A stretch of DNA of 44,514 nt from a virus. Position 1 is the stretch's first letter. Every line of letters begins with the position of its first letter. A program made the position numbers and the translations under genes. The notes under the pieces were generated by a model. That model had not been told where the DNA came from, searched no databases, and saw only the letters and a list, made by a program, of their open reading frames with translations. The DNA lies in the IMG/VR virus record IMGVR_UViG_3300037961_000978, positions 1 to 44,514 of that record; one strand, written 5' to 3'. This document shows positions 21,439 to 30,663 of this stretch, piece after piece.

Positions 21439-22392
21439 ATGAGAGAAGGGCCATTAGATACGCTCGATAGACACCGTTCTACATTCGTAAAGTCTCTTAA
21501 TGACGGCATAGGTAAATTAGACGCTGGTGCTGAGTTTTATTTCTCAGCAATTAGTGCAGAAAGGAGAGGCTATGTTCTTAGTCAAGAAGACCAAGCCCTT
21601 CTGAAAATGTTCAACTCTGTTCTTCTTATGAAAAGTCAAGAAGTCACAGGTCCTTCAGGTAATTACGATTTGAATACGGAGGGACAAGGCTTTGAATCGG
21701 CACAAGGACTCGATGAAGCACAAATGTCTGACATGCTTAGGTTTGGCAGTGGTATGGAGTTGAGTGATAATCCTAGTTATCAGGAACACAGAATAACCCC
21801 TCCACCTATGGGACAAACTGTAGCAGGGCTTCCTTGGAAATTAGAACCTAACAATCAAGACCCGCATGATGTTTATGCAGACCACGATTATCTAGGTACT
21901 GACTTGAATCCTTTACATGGTGAGTATCACAATATAGTGGGTGACTTCTATGTACACCCTACAGACCACACCGCTACATCTCAAAGCGAAAAGGACCATC
22001 ATAAAGAGGCAAGGTGGGAAAACTGGGTTAGAGATGACAAACAGCACGACTTTTTGAGAAATCAATTTCACTACGGGCAATTAGCAGTTGACGAGGACTT
22101 ATCAGGTAACATAATGGGTGCAACTAATCATGCCTTTTATCTTAGGGATTTCCAAAATTGGCTAGGTGACAATACATCTAAAGTGGATGAAATCACTAAT
22201 CAAATGAAGCAAGAAGGTAGGAGTGGTGAAGAAATAGACCACGCTATCAAGTTGGCTCACATCAATGAAAAGAAGCAATACTGGAAAGAGAACTTAGGAT
22301 TCATGGATTATTTTCACGGATTAGAGTGGTTTACCCCTGAAGAAAAAGACAGATTCTATAGACATGTACAAGAAAACGGCTGTTCAGAGTAG
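21439..22392 (+). CDS. Acidic His-rich protein upstream of the giant gene
   Basis: A 317-residue protein; ATG 21439 follows GGTGAT. The N-terminal 70 residues form a helical region (A-G-A-E-F-Y-F-S-A-I-S-A-E-R-R-G-Y). The rest is rich in His, Asp, Trp and Tyr (D-P-H-D-V-Y-A-D-H-D-Y), in the style of the N-terminal part of the giant protein that follows. No known domain. It is probably a virion component acting with the next gene. Confidence 0.62.
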   Translation: MREGPLDTLDRHRSTFVKSLNDGIGKLDAGAEFYFSAISAERRGYVLSQEDQALLKMFNSVLLMKSQEVTGPSGNYDLNTEGQGFESAQGLDEAQMSDMLRFGSGMELSDNPSYQEHRITPPPMGQTVAGLPWKLEPNNQDPHDVYADHDYLGTDLNPLHGEYHNIVGDFYVHPTDHTATSQSEKDHHKEARWENWVRDDKQHDFLRNQFHYGQLAVDEDLSGNIMGATNHAFYLRDFQNWLGDNTSKVDEITNQMKQEGRSGEEIDHAIKLAHINEKKQYWKENLGFMDYFHGLEWFTPEEKDRFYRHVQENGCSE

Positions 22393-22403
22393 ATAGGCAC
22401 TCA

Positions 22404-22433
22404 GGTAACCCTAATTTGATACCTAGGGTTATC
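22404..22433 (+). promoter_or_regulatory. Hairpin with the TTG start codon in its loop
   Basis: TAACCCTA (22406-22413) pairs with TAGGGTTA (22424-22431), extended outward by one G-T and one G-C pair. The 10-base loop ATTTGATACC contains the TTG (22416-22418) that begins the giant gene, and the stem covers the weak upstream AGGT. If it folds in the mRNA it would affect initiation. Confidence 0.4.
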
Positions 22434-25400
22434 AGAAATATCCAACAGAGGTTTTCAGGACTTCACGACCACTGGACAAGAGACCCTGACAGACCGGGAC
22501 ATGGTATGCTCATCACACCTATAGGTATGTCAGAAGAGGGAGATGAGCCTTCGCCCGGCTTCAACTATGAAGCGTTACTAAATCATCAGCCTATGGGTAA
22601 AGACAAAAACGCTTGGCAGAGGTCTGTGGCTCATTTCAACAAAATGATGGAACAGCACCACTACGCTACTAATAGTGCAGGTCGCTACGAACCTCTTACT
22701 GAAAGACAAGTACCTCAGATAGATTATTCCCCTGATAATCACGGTATTGATTCCATGCTTAGGCATGATATGGTTAAAGACCAAAGGGAGGATTACTACC
22801 CTAATTACAATGCTTTGAGATTTATGTTAGGACTGGACCCTGACGGTAACATCTACCCTAAAGGTCAACATCCGTTTTACGGACAATTTTGGGATGGAGG
22901 CGAGTTCACACAAGAAGAAGTAGATTCGATAATGGATGCTAGGAAAACTGAGTCTATGCGTGTGGCTAATGCTGGCAGAATGGCTCAGAACCATTCCTCT
23001 ATACATTATGGTTATGCTATGCATCCCGACCATTACGATTACCTAGACGACCACGAGACACTTGCGACTCACTGGCAAAAGCCATTCAAGGGTCACGGAG
23101 GTCTTGGTAAAGATGCCAACGACTTGTACAATTTGATACACCATCACAGTTTACTTTACAGTGAAAAAGAGGACAAGGAAAGGACAGACAAACTAGAGGA
23201 ACTGAAAGATAGGTTCAAAGGCTTAGTACCTGATGAAGAATTAGAAGAATATGTAAGGTCAGAATTAGGTTCAGAATTCGAACAAGATATAGAGGGTAGA
23301 TACAAAGGTAGTATCTTTAGTCCTAAAGAAAACAGCCTTTGGTTTTCAAGGACTAGAGCCCAAATAGAGCCTAGACACGATTACGATTTACAAACAGGTG
23401 CTATACAATCGGCTGACGATTACAAAGTTCTCAATGCACTTGCACCATTCGGTCAAAGAGAAATGAGTATGAGTCAACAGAGAGAAAAGGGTAGTGGTAA
23501 ACTTATCACTACTACTGTTAGAGGTAGCCCACTTGATGCACCTCAGAATCTTAAACCTCACAATGTCATCATGTCAAGTAGTGTCAAGGGTAGTGGAGGT
23601 CAAAACGCTCACTATGCTAGACATGCTCAAACTGTAGATTCTGCTTTTAACAACATGGTTCACGATGATTACCACGCAGCGAGAAGGTCAGGGGATAGTA
23701 ATAAGGCAGACAGGGCTCACAAGAAATTACAAGGTAACGGTGTTTTGAGAGTAGCACATTCTTACACAGGTAGAGGTGGGGCTCTTAATCCTGAACCCAT
23801 GCAAAGTCATAGGACTCATTCCTACCATACTATAGGCACTAAACTTGGTATGAGGATGAACCCTATGTACCCTCAGCAGGATGTGATGAATCTAAAGAAT
23901 CCTAGAGCCAAACATACTGTAGGAGGTGAAAACCCACTGGATAAAATTTTGCAACTCAGGAATAGTCCTGTTAGGCAAGGGGATATACAGGAAGTTAAAC
24001 AAACAGAGTTAGACAAAATCGAAAGGGATTACGAAGCAGCCATGTCAAGGGCTAATGCTGTACCTGACGAAGATAGGAAAAGAGAAGAAATCGACAGAGT
24101 AGTAAATGAATATAATCGAAGGCTAGAGCGTCTTGACAATAGATTTGGATTAGCAGCACACAGTCCTACTAAGGAATTTGGTGTAGAACCTACTCTAAAT
24201 CCTGCTGGCTCTGTAACGCCTCAAATATCTGAGGCTAGACCTCCAAGTGATGAACTTGCTTTGTACGAAGAAGAAATAGCGAACATAAGTATGCTTGAGG
24301 CTCAATTAGAAGAAGGAGGTCTGAGTGGTGATGATGAGTTTAAAGTTCACAAATTGATAGCAGATAAGCAAAGGTTATTAGATGAACTAGAAGACAAAAT
24401 TGACCCGCTTTCTACTAAAGGACTAAGATATTCTAAACAAGGTCATGACACCATATTAGAAAACAAACTGAGAGCAGATACTGACGCTATCAAGCAGGCT
24501 ATGGTTCATCTCAAGAATATGCTGGCTAATACAGCACCTGAAGTACACGATTACATTTTCAATCCTAATTTAGACCACGAAACCGCTGAGGCTAACATGA
24601 GAATGTTTGCTAACATGGCTAATGACTACTTGCTGAAAGTACCACACGAACAACACGGTATTTACACCAAGGGTCACGCCCGTATAGACCAAACTGGTAA
24701 CCAAACTAAAGTTGACGACATGGCTAACATGAAAAGGATGGTTCACGAAAAAGGTACTGAGTTCAATATAGCCGATATACTTGACATGCCTACTGCGTTA
24801 GAAAAACTAGGGTTGGACCCTGAGAGTATACCACATCAGAAAAATCTACACGATTTAATCAAAGATGTTTTCCAACCTAGATTCGAGCAATATGGTATGG
24901 ATTACAAAATGCCGATTATGACAATGAGGCAGTACTTGCAGGCTACAGACCCTGAGATGGATATAGATGGTAGACATGAAAAGGTAAGACACCATCACAA
25001 AACTAGCAGAGATGATGAGTTTGCTAACATAGTTCAAGGTATGACAAGGAAAATCACTAACCCTGCTTTCAGTCACCTCAATGAAAGACTTGGTGTTCAT
25101 TATCAAAATGCCTACAACGAGGATGACCGCAGAGTAAGAGAGTTGACTGACGAAGGACAACCCCTCTATGATAGGAAGAAGACGGCACAGAGTAAACACA
25201 AGAACAAGCATCACAGTAGGTACTGGAATACTAAGCAGTACTTGGATTCTCTAATAGTAGGCTTCCCTGAAATAGAGCCCCCTGCACAAGTCAAAGAAAC
25301 AGTTGATGCCTTTACCGCAGTACCAGCAGACCAATTTAGTCCTTACACTCACTCAGTTCACAGCCTGTACAATTCTGCTGGCTACAGACATGAGTTCGGT

Positions 25401-27203
25401 GACTTCTTCGAACCTAATTTCAAATTCAAAATATCAAGAAACGGTGATGTCAATGTTGTACCAGTAGCAGAAGGCGAGAGTAACAAGCAGCCACTTGTCA
25501 ACATTTTAGGAAAGTTTTGGGATGCAGTAGCCCCACCTGAGTGGCTAGAAATGCTTAGACATCCCGACCATGAACAGTCTCGTCAACTTTTATTAAGACC
25601 TGACAGAATGGCTGCAAATGATAGACCGGGGCGATTTGGTATAGCGAGAAACACGGATGTACACAGCGTAAGGAAGTCGGACATAGGTTTGGCTGATTTG
25701 ACTAACCCTGACATTATTAGAAAAGAATTGGGTAGCGAAGTCCCTATCTTACAACCAATGCATCGTATCTTTGAACTAGATGACTTGGAAGAGTTGAGAG
25801 GCTTTACAGGTGACTGGATAGTGTCTCACATGCCTGAAGGCGAGCGTGGGTTTGTCAAGAAAGAAGATGACGAAGTATCTTCCAAGACATTTGATTTGAG
25901 TGATGAAGACAAAGAGAACTTCAAGAAAGTGACTGATGAAGACTTTACTGCTGATGTAATCAAGACAGAAGAGGGCTACTACATCTTTGATGTCATAGAG
26001 TTTGCCGAAAAAGAAGTCCACAATGTCGTATTGAATGACCGTATCAAAATAGTAAGAGGTGCTTTGGAAGGAGTAGAGAATATACATGTTCCAAGTGCAA
26101 GCGATACGAGACTGACAGATGATGAAGGTCTCAAAGCCATTGTCGAAAATCTAAGCGAAACGCATGAGAATTTACTACTTAGAGATGCTAAGTCAGTATA
26201 CATGGTTGGTGAACTCAGACACCCTAAGTGGGTTATGCTGAAACCGGGTAACGATGTAGTGCTGAGAGTATTAGAGCGTAGAGGCAGTGGTCCGTACACA
26301 TACAGGCTAGGTACAGGTCCGATAACAAGAGAAGAAGAGATAGGTAATAGGGCTGTAGAGTCTGACGGTGAAATCTACATGGATGTAGGAGTAGCATTCA
26401 ACAGTGAAGAAAAATACAATGAAGGCGACCATGTAATGGTTAATGCTGCCAATGTCAGTAAAGTAGAAACTACTGGCGGTGACGATGTTTACACTTTGAC
26501 TGCTTCTAAGATATTAGGAGAAGCAGAGGGCGAAGGTCTTGTTAGTAGAGAGACACTTGGTCTGCTTGCTAAGTCCGAGGACCAGTGGCTATGTGAAGTT
26601 CATAGGGCTAAGTCAGGGGTTAGAGTAGTTATGCCTCAAGGTGATGTACTATACAAGTGTACACAGACAGGTAGTATGTGGACTGTTCATTCACCTTTGG
26701 CTGACAGTAAGTATCTAGTTAGGTTAGCAGAAAGTCAGAGACAATACTGGAGTCCAATAGCAGGTGCTATGCTCAAGGCTAACTTGCACATCACAGAAAA
26801 AGAAGAGGTGCATGAGTCACAAGGAGATGCAGAACCACTTATCGAACCTCACAAAGAAGAAGGCACAAATTGGTGGAAAGAGAAAGAGAAAAGGAAAGTA
26901 CTCGTTAAGGGCTTGATGCTGATTGATAGATTCTTGAAGAGTGGTGCTGGTTCTGTAGGAGGTTCTAATGCAGGTGCAAAGGGATTAGGAATTGATTATG
27001 CTACTCCTGTAGAATCCCCACTTGGACCTACTAACTTGCACGATGAGAAGACAATGCCCGACTTTGACAACAGAAAGCGACCCGGTGAAGATTCTTACAT
27101 TGAGCCAAAATCGAAGGACAGCAAGGATGAAAAGAATATGACAATCCCTACTGAAGAGGGTACTTTAGAGATAACTTCAGACAAAGCCGTGTTCCATACC
27201 TGA
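22416..27203 (+). CDS. Giant virion protein with a degenerate DNA-ligase-like C-terminus
   Basis: A 1595-residue protein, the largest complete gene here. Residues 1-1050 are His/Asp/Asn-rich, mostly helical and unrecognised, with a coiled coil near 530-670. Residues about 1105-1290 follow the order of an ATP-dependent DNA ligase adenylation domain. The motif I region is F-T1131-G-D1133-W, with Thr where the nucleotidyl-accepting Lys would be. Then come Y-Y-I-F1191-D1192-V-I-E-F (motif III-like), H-E1251-N-L-L-L-R1256 (motif IV-like, Arg for Lys) and K1271-W-V-M-L-K1276 (motif V-like). An OB-like stretch follows at about 1290-1380. Missing key lysines suggest no ligase activity. The start is TTG with a weak ribosome-binding site. 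Position before the prohead protease indicates a head protein; the last 100 residues are disordered. Confidence 0.72.
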   Translation: MIPRVIRNIQQRFSGLHDHWTRDPDRPGHGMLITPIGMSEEGDEPSPGFNYEALLNHQPMGKDKNAWQRSVAHFNKMMEQHHYATNSAGRYEPLTERQVPQIDYSPDNHGIDSMLRHDMVKDQREDYYPNYNALRFMLGLDPDGNIYPKGQHPFYGQFWDGGEFTQEEVDSIMDARKTESMRVANAGRMAQNHSSIHYGYAMHPDHYDYLDDHETLATHWQKPFKGHGGLGKDANDLYNLIHHHSLLYSEKEDKERTDKLEELKDRFKGLVPDEELEEYVRSELGSEFEQDIEGRYKGSIFSPKENSLWFSRTRAQIEPRHDYDLQTGAIQSADDYKVLNALAPFGQREMSMSQQREKGSGKLITTTVRGSPLDAPQNLKPHNVIMSSSVKGSGGQNAHYARHAQTVDSAFNNMVHDDYHAARRSGDSNKADRAHKKLQGNGVLRVAHSYTGRGGALNPEPMQSHRTHSYHTIGTKLGMRMNPMYPQQDVMNLKNPRAKHTVGGENPLDKILQLRNSPVRQGDIQEVKQTELDKIERDYEAAMSRANAVPDEDRKREEIDRVVNEYNRRLERLDNRFGLAAHSPTKEFGVEPTLNPAGSVTPQISEARPPSDELALYEEEIANISMLEAQLEEGGLSGDDEFKVHKLIADKQRLLDELEDKIDPLSTKGLRYSKQGHDTILENKLRADTDAIKQAMVHLKNMLANTAPEVHDYIFNPNLDHETAEANMRMFANMANDYLLKVPHEQHGIYTKGHARIDQTGNQTKVDDMANMKRMVHEKGTEFNIADILDMPTALEKLGLDPESIPHQKNLHDLIKDVFQPRFEQYGMDYKMPIMTMRQYLQATDPEMDIDGRHEKVRHHHKTSRDDEFANIVQGMTRKITNPAFSHLNERLGVHYQNAYNEDDRRVRELTDEGQPLYDRKKTAQSKHKNKHHSRYWNTKQYLDSLIVGFPEIEPPAQVKETVDAFTAVPADQFSPYTHSVHSLYNSAGYRHEFGDFFEPNFKFKISRNGDVNVVPVAEGESNKQPLVNILGKFWDAVAPPEWLEMLRHPDHEQSRQLLLRPDRMAANDRPGRFGIARNTDVHSVRKSDIGLADLTNPDIIRKELGSEVPILQPMHRIFELDDLEELRGFTGDWIVSHMPEGERGFVKKEDDEVSSKTFDLSDEDKENFKKVTDEDFTADVIKTEEGYYIFDVIEFAEKEVHNVVLNDRIKIVRGALEGVENIHVPSASDTRLTDDEGLKAIVENLSETHENLLLRDAKSVYMVGELRHPKWVMLKPGNDVVLRVLERRGSGPYTYRLGTGPITREEEIGNRAVESDGEIYMDVGVAFNSEEKYNEGDHVMVNAANVSKVETTGGDDVYTLTASKILGEAEGEGLVSRETLGLLAKSEDQWLCEVHRAKSGVRVVMPQGDVLYKCTQTGSMWTVHSPLADSKYLVRLAESQRQYWSPIAGAMLKANLHITEKEEVHESQGDAEPLIEPHKEEGTNWWKEKEKRKVLVKGLMLIDRFLKSGAGSVGGSNAGAKGLGIDYATPVESPLGPTNLHDEKTMPDFDNRKRPGEDSYIEPKSKDSKDEKNMTIPTEEGTLEITSDKAVFHT

Positions 27204-27212
27204 TTAAATAGT

Positions 27213-28607
27213 ATGACAAGTGTGAGAGGGGTAATGCCTACCGGATTGACACTGCGAACTTCCCCTGTTCAACACAGTGGAAGCATCAGCATTGTTAAGG
27301 CAGCAAATGACCTCGTAATCGCAGGTTATGCATCTGTAGAAATGGTAGACAAACAAGGAGACCTAATTACAAGAGGGGCTCTAAAAGATGCTTTCGATGG
27401 ATTCATGAAAGCAGATGGCTTTAGAAATGTACAACTAGCACATTCCAATATACAAGTTGGAGAAGTAATACCTTCCTACACTGACTCTGATGGTCGTGTT
27501 TGGAAGTCCGGCGTTGATGACGCTGGAATGTTCGTTGTTATCCAATTAAGAGATGACATCGAAAAGGCAAGAGAAGTTGCCAGTGAAATTCGCAAGGGGG
27601 CACTAAGAGGCTTCAGTATCGGAGGACAAGCATTCAAGAGAATGCGTAAGAGCGACCAACAACATGGCGACTACACAGAAATCTCCAAACTGGAACTTCA
27701 TGAAGTGACTATTTGCGAGAAAGGTATTAACCCGGAGGCGACATTCCGTATATTGAAGGAGGACACAAACATGAGTGACGATAATGTATTAGGCGAATTG
27801 TCCAGCACTTTGGACAGGCTAAATGGGCGACTTGACGCTATGGAAAAGGGCGAAATGCCTGAAGGCTTGAAAGAGCACATGGCTGATAAGAAAGAAGAAA
27901 AGAAACCTGAGAAAGAAGAAGACGAGGGGAAAGAAATGGCTGAAGAAGACAAGAAAGAAGGAATGTATGCAAAGAGTGAGTACAGCGATGTAATCACAAC
28001 TGACTACCTAAACTGGATGGAAAACACCTTGAAATCTCAAGGAGTTGACATCGGTGGTGCAAGAGCGCACTTCGACCAACTGTCCAAGGCTAACCTTGGT
28101 TCTACACCTGAGCAAATTGGCGATGGTGCAGACTACTTCGCAGGACAAGTAAAAGGCAGAGCACAAGAAGGTGGTTCACCATCTACTAACGCTATTGGAA
28201 AACTAAATTCCAACAGTGGTGGAACTGTAGCAAAGGGAGACTACTTGTCTCCTGACTCAGTTAGCCCTGCTGACCTAGAAGCAGCATACGAAGTTTACAA
28301 GGCTGCTTCCCTAGAAGAACAATTCAAAACCAACCTTGGAACTGTCTTTGCTGACAGACTAGCCAAGGAAATGAGCGCAGAGGCTGAGGCAAAAGCAGCA
28401 CAAGCATTTGACGCTAGAACACCACTTGCGAACATCGAGAAAGCATTGTCTGACTTGAGTGCAAGAATCGACAACATTAACTCTGCACCATCCGGTGGAG
28501 AAATCAAGAAATCTGTCTCCACTGTTGAAATACCATCAACAGAAGCATTAGGAAACATGGACTGGAGTGAAGTTCACAGACTGGCTGGCAGTGTTTTCAA
28601 CCAATAA
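27213..28607 (+). CDS. HK97-type prohead protease fused to scaffold
   Basis: A 464-residue fusion. The N-terminal 180 residues are a herpesvirus/HK97-type serine protease: V-I-A-G-Y-A-S-V-E, then the catalytic His77 in L-A-H-S-N, catalytic Ser135 in R-G-F-S-I-G-G, and the downstream L-E-L-H-E-V-T-I-C strand. Residues 187-464 are the scaffold: acidic and helical, with a Lys/Glu-rich stretch at about 225-250 and the C-terminal helix M-D-W-S-E-V-H-R-L-A-G-S-V-F-N-Q. The major capsid gene follows 12 bases later. It would mature the prohead and digest scaffold. A second start inside the gene is described separately. Confidence 0.88.
   Translation: MTSVRGVMPTGLTLRTSPVQHSGSISIVKAANDLVIAGYASVEMVDKQGDLITRGALKDAFDGFMKADGFRNVQLAHSNIQVGEVIPSYTDSDGRVWKSGVDDAGMFVVIQLRDDIEKAREVASEIRKGALRGFSIGGQAFKRMRKSDQQHGDYTEISKLELHEVTICEKGINPEATFRILKEDTNMSDDNVLGELSSTLDRLNGRLDAMEKGEMPEGLKEHMADKKEEKKPEKEEDEGKEMAEEDKKEGMYAKSEYSDVITTDYLNWMENTLKSQGVDIGGARAHFDQLSKANLGSTPEQIGDGADYFAGQVKGRAQEGGSPSTNAIGKLNSNSGGTVAKGDYLSPDSVSPADLEAAYEVYKAASLEEQFKTNLGTVFADRLAKEMSAEAEAKAAQAFDARTPLANIEKALSDLSARIDNINSAPSGGEIKKSVSTVEIPSTEALGNMDWSEVHRLAGSVFNQ
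27771..28607 (+). CDS. Nested scaffold protein, internal in-frame start
   Basis: AAGGAGG (27756-27762) lies eight bases before an in-frame ATG at 27771, exactly at the junction between the protease and scaffold parts. Initiation here would give a 278-residue free scaffold beginning M-S-D-D-N-V-L-G-E-L-S. Nested scaffold starts of this kind are known in lambda (gene C and Nu3). The site matches the strength of the capsid gene's own AAGGAGG, which supports abundant translation. This explains how excess scaffold over protease could be made. Confidence 0.7.
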   Translation: MSDDNVLGELSSTLDRLNGRLDAMEKGEMPEGLKEHMADKKEEKKPEKEEDEGKEMAEEDKKEGMYAKSEYSDVITTDYLNWMENTLKSQGVDIGGARAHFDQLSKANLGSTPEQIGDGADYFAGQVKGRAQEGGSPSTNAIGKLNSNSGGTVAKGDYLSPDSVSPADLEAAYEVYKAASLEEQFKTNLGTVFADRLAKEMSAEAEAKAAQAFDARTPLANIEKALSDLSARIDNINSAPSGGEIKKSVSTVEIPSTEALGNMDWSEVHRLAGSVFNQ

Positions 28608-28619
28608 GGAGGAATAAGT

Positions 28620-29747
28620 ATGGCAAGAAACTACATGAGAACAATTAACGATATGGAGAGATACTACTACGGTGCAGGCTCAAGCATGGGCTACTCATAC
28701 AGTGGTAGCGAATTACTGAAGGCTGACGCACCATTGCTGTCTACTACTGCTGGTACATACCAAGCAATCTACGGTAGAAAAGTATGGTCTCAACTAAACC
28801 AAGAATTCAACGCATTTTCAATTCTACCTAAGAAGCCTTGGGACAGAAGTGGATGGAGAGTTGTAACCGCTAAACCTTCTAAGACAGTTGGCGGCGGTAT
28901 TGCTGAGAACGGTACACTACCTGACACAACAAAACCAACATTCCAAAATGTTGCAGCAAAGCCAAAGACCATTGCACACTCATTCGATATGTCTGAAGTT
29001 GCTATCTTCCTTAACGACAAGGATGACGGTCTAGGTGACATTCGCTCAGTTCTAAAAGAAGAAATGGGTAAGCACCACGCAGAGCACATCAACGACATGC
29101 TAACTGAGGATGTTACAACTGTTGCTGGTAACGACATCGAGTCTCTTGACAGAATCACCACTGGTAACAACAGCATGACATCAGGTACACACTACGATAC
29201 TAACGATGAAGACATTTACTCCATCGACAGAAGTGCTAACACATGGTCTTTCGGTGAAGACTCTGCTGACTCAGGTTCTACTGACAGAGTTCTATCTCTC
29301 GACCACCTAGATGAAACATTCAGACTCATTTGGGAAAGAGGAGGTAATCCAAAGGTTATGCTAACTGGTTACGATACTCTAATGAGAATCCAACAACTTC
29401 TACAAGCACAACAAAGATTCATGGAAGAAAAGAGAGTTGTTCCTACATTCAACGGTGTAAAGGGTGTTCCGGGTGTTGAAGCCGGATTCATCGTAGCAAC
29501 TTACAACGGTGTTCCAATCATCCCTACCAAGGAGATGGCAAGTGACACTCTAAGCAGAATCTACATGCTAGACACAGACTATGTTTACTTCTCCACTGCT
29601 AAACCTACTCAATACTTTGAGAGTGGTATCGAAACTGGCGACCCATTCGCAATCAACAGATTGGGTCAAGAGGGACTTTACAGAACTATGGGTGAAGTTT
29701 GGACAACTTTCTTTGGAGGTCAAGGTTCTATCCGTGACCTTAAGTGA
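28620..29747 (+). CDS. Major capsid protein, HK97 fold
   Basis: A 375-residue major capsid protein behind AAGGAGGAATAAGT. A short N-terminal arm (1-45) leads to a body rich in Thr, Gly and Asp. The typical late segment is visible: V-M-L-T-G-Y-D-T-L-M-R-I-Q-Q-L-L, then V-A-T-Y-N-G-V-P-I-I-P-T-K and Y-M-L-D-T-D-Y-V-Y-F, as in HK97-like capsid P- and A-domains. No long delta domain is present, consistent with a separate scaffold. Codon use is more uniform (AAC, TTC, GGT) than in neighbours, as expected of a highly expressed gene. Confidence 0.88.
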   Translation: MARNYMRTINDMERYYYGAGSSMGYSYSGSELLKADAPLLSTTAGTYQAIYGRKVWSQLNQEFNAFSILPKKPWDRSGWRVVTAKPSKTVGGGIAENGTLPDTTKPTFQNVAAKPKTIAHSFDMSEVAIFLNDKDDGLGDIRSVLKEEMGKHHAEHINDMLTEDVTTVAGNDIESLDRITTGNNSMTSGTHYDTNDEDIYSIDRSANTWSFGEDSADSGSTDRVLSLDHLDETFRLIWERGGNPKVMLTGYDTLMRIQQLLQAQQRFMEEKRVVPTFNGVKGVPGVEAGFIVATYNGVPIIPTKEMASDTLSRIYMLDTDYVYFSTAKPTQYFESGIETGDPFAINRLGQEGLYRTMGEVWTTFFGGQGSIRDLK

Positions 29748-29782
29748 GGTTCTTTGGAGAAAAATTAAGGAGATGATTAATT

Positions 29783-30247
29783 ATGGCAACAGAAACAAAA
29801 ACACAAAAAGGTTTGACAATATCATTCGATGATGGCGACTTTAGTACAGGAACTGTCTCAGTTCTTTTGGACTTAGACCTAAGAACAGGTACACCTGTAG
29901 ACGAAACAGATTGGTTAGACGGTAACTCAGGAGGCTCTTATCCGGGTACTCTAACAGGGTTCACTGCCTCCAACTCTGATGGAAAAGCAGCAGGAAGTAT
30001 GAGATTGGTAACTATTGGATTTACACTGGCTGACGCTGCTGAACAAGTATTGGTTCTTACAGCAGGGGCTTCAAAACTCATCGGAGTACTCGGTACTACT
30101 TTTGCAGTAGCCGATAAGACCCTTTCCGCTACCTTCACAAACACTGGTTTGGCCCCAGCCGCTAAGACTGGCGGCTCAGACCCATCAATCGTTCTACACG
30201 GTGAAGCGGCAGGTGCAGGTACAGTAACCGTAATCTTGCTCAACTGA
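29783..30247 (+). CDS. Small beta-rich capsid-associated protein
   Basis: A 154-residue protein behind AAGGAGATGATTAATT, directly after the major capsid gene. The sequence is Thr/Gly/Ala/Val-rich with alternating hydrophobic residues, typical of a beta sandwich. It has no Cys and few basic residues. Position, size and strong ribosome-binding site suggest a capsid decoration or cement protein; no family is recognised with certainty. Confidence 0.6.
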   Translation: MATETKTQKGLTISFDDGDFSTGTVSVLLDLDLRTGTPVDETDWLDGNSGGSYPGTLTGFTASNSDGKAAGSMRLVTIGFTLADAAEQVLVLTAGASKLIGVLGTTFAVADKTLSATFTNTGLAPAAKTGGSDPSIVLHGEAAGAGTVTVILLN

Positions 30248-30258
30248 GGTGAGTAGGC

Positions 30259-30663
30259 TTGCCTACAGTAACTTACATTGGTAATACGGTCTACCGTAAA
30301 ATGCCTGACGGCTCTAAGGCTCTGTGGCCTAAAAAGGTTCCAGTTGAAGTAACTCAAGAGTGGCTTAACACATACAGACAAAAAATCTGTACAAGACCTT
30401 GGGTATACATCGTAGAAGGAGACGCTGAGGCTGAAGTCACTGTTGACGAAGGCGGAGACGGAATACCTGATGAAGGCTGGACTAAGAAAGACATCAGCGC
30501 ATGGCTCACAGAAAAGGGTGCAGAGTTCAGTGGTTACACTACAAAAGCCAAACTACTGGCTTTGGTAGGGCAAACACTAAATCCTCCAGCCCCTGAGCCT
30601 GTAGTAGAAGTCGAAGAGGCAGAAGCCCCAGTAGAAGAAACAGAAACAGGAGATGAAGAATAA
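30259..30663 (+). CDS. Head protein with a HeH/LEM-type domain
   Basis: A 134-residue protein from TTG 30259 behind GAGGTGAGTA. Residues about 75-105 (W-T-K-K-D-I-S-A-W-L-T-E-K-G, then Y-T-T-K-A-K-L-L-A-L-V) fit the helix-extended-loop-helix (HeH/LEM) fold common in head-tail regions of phage genomes. The N-terminal 50 residues form a small beta-rich part. The last 25 residues are a Glu/Pro tail. It is probably a head-completion or DNA-contacting connector accessory. Confidence 0.7.
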   Translation: MPTVTYIGNTVYRKMPDGSKALWPKKVPVEVTQEWLNTYRQKICTRPWVYIVEGDAEAEVTVDEGGDGIPDEGWTKKDISAWLTEKGAEFSGYTTKAKLLALVGQTLNPPAPEPVVEVEEAEAPVEETETGDEE

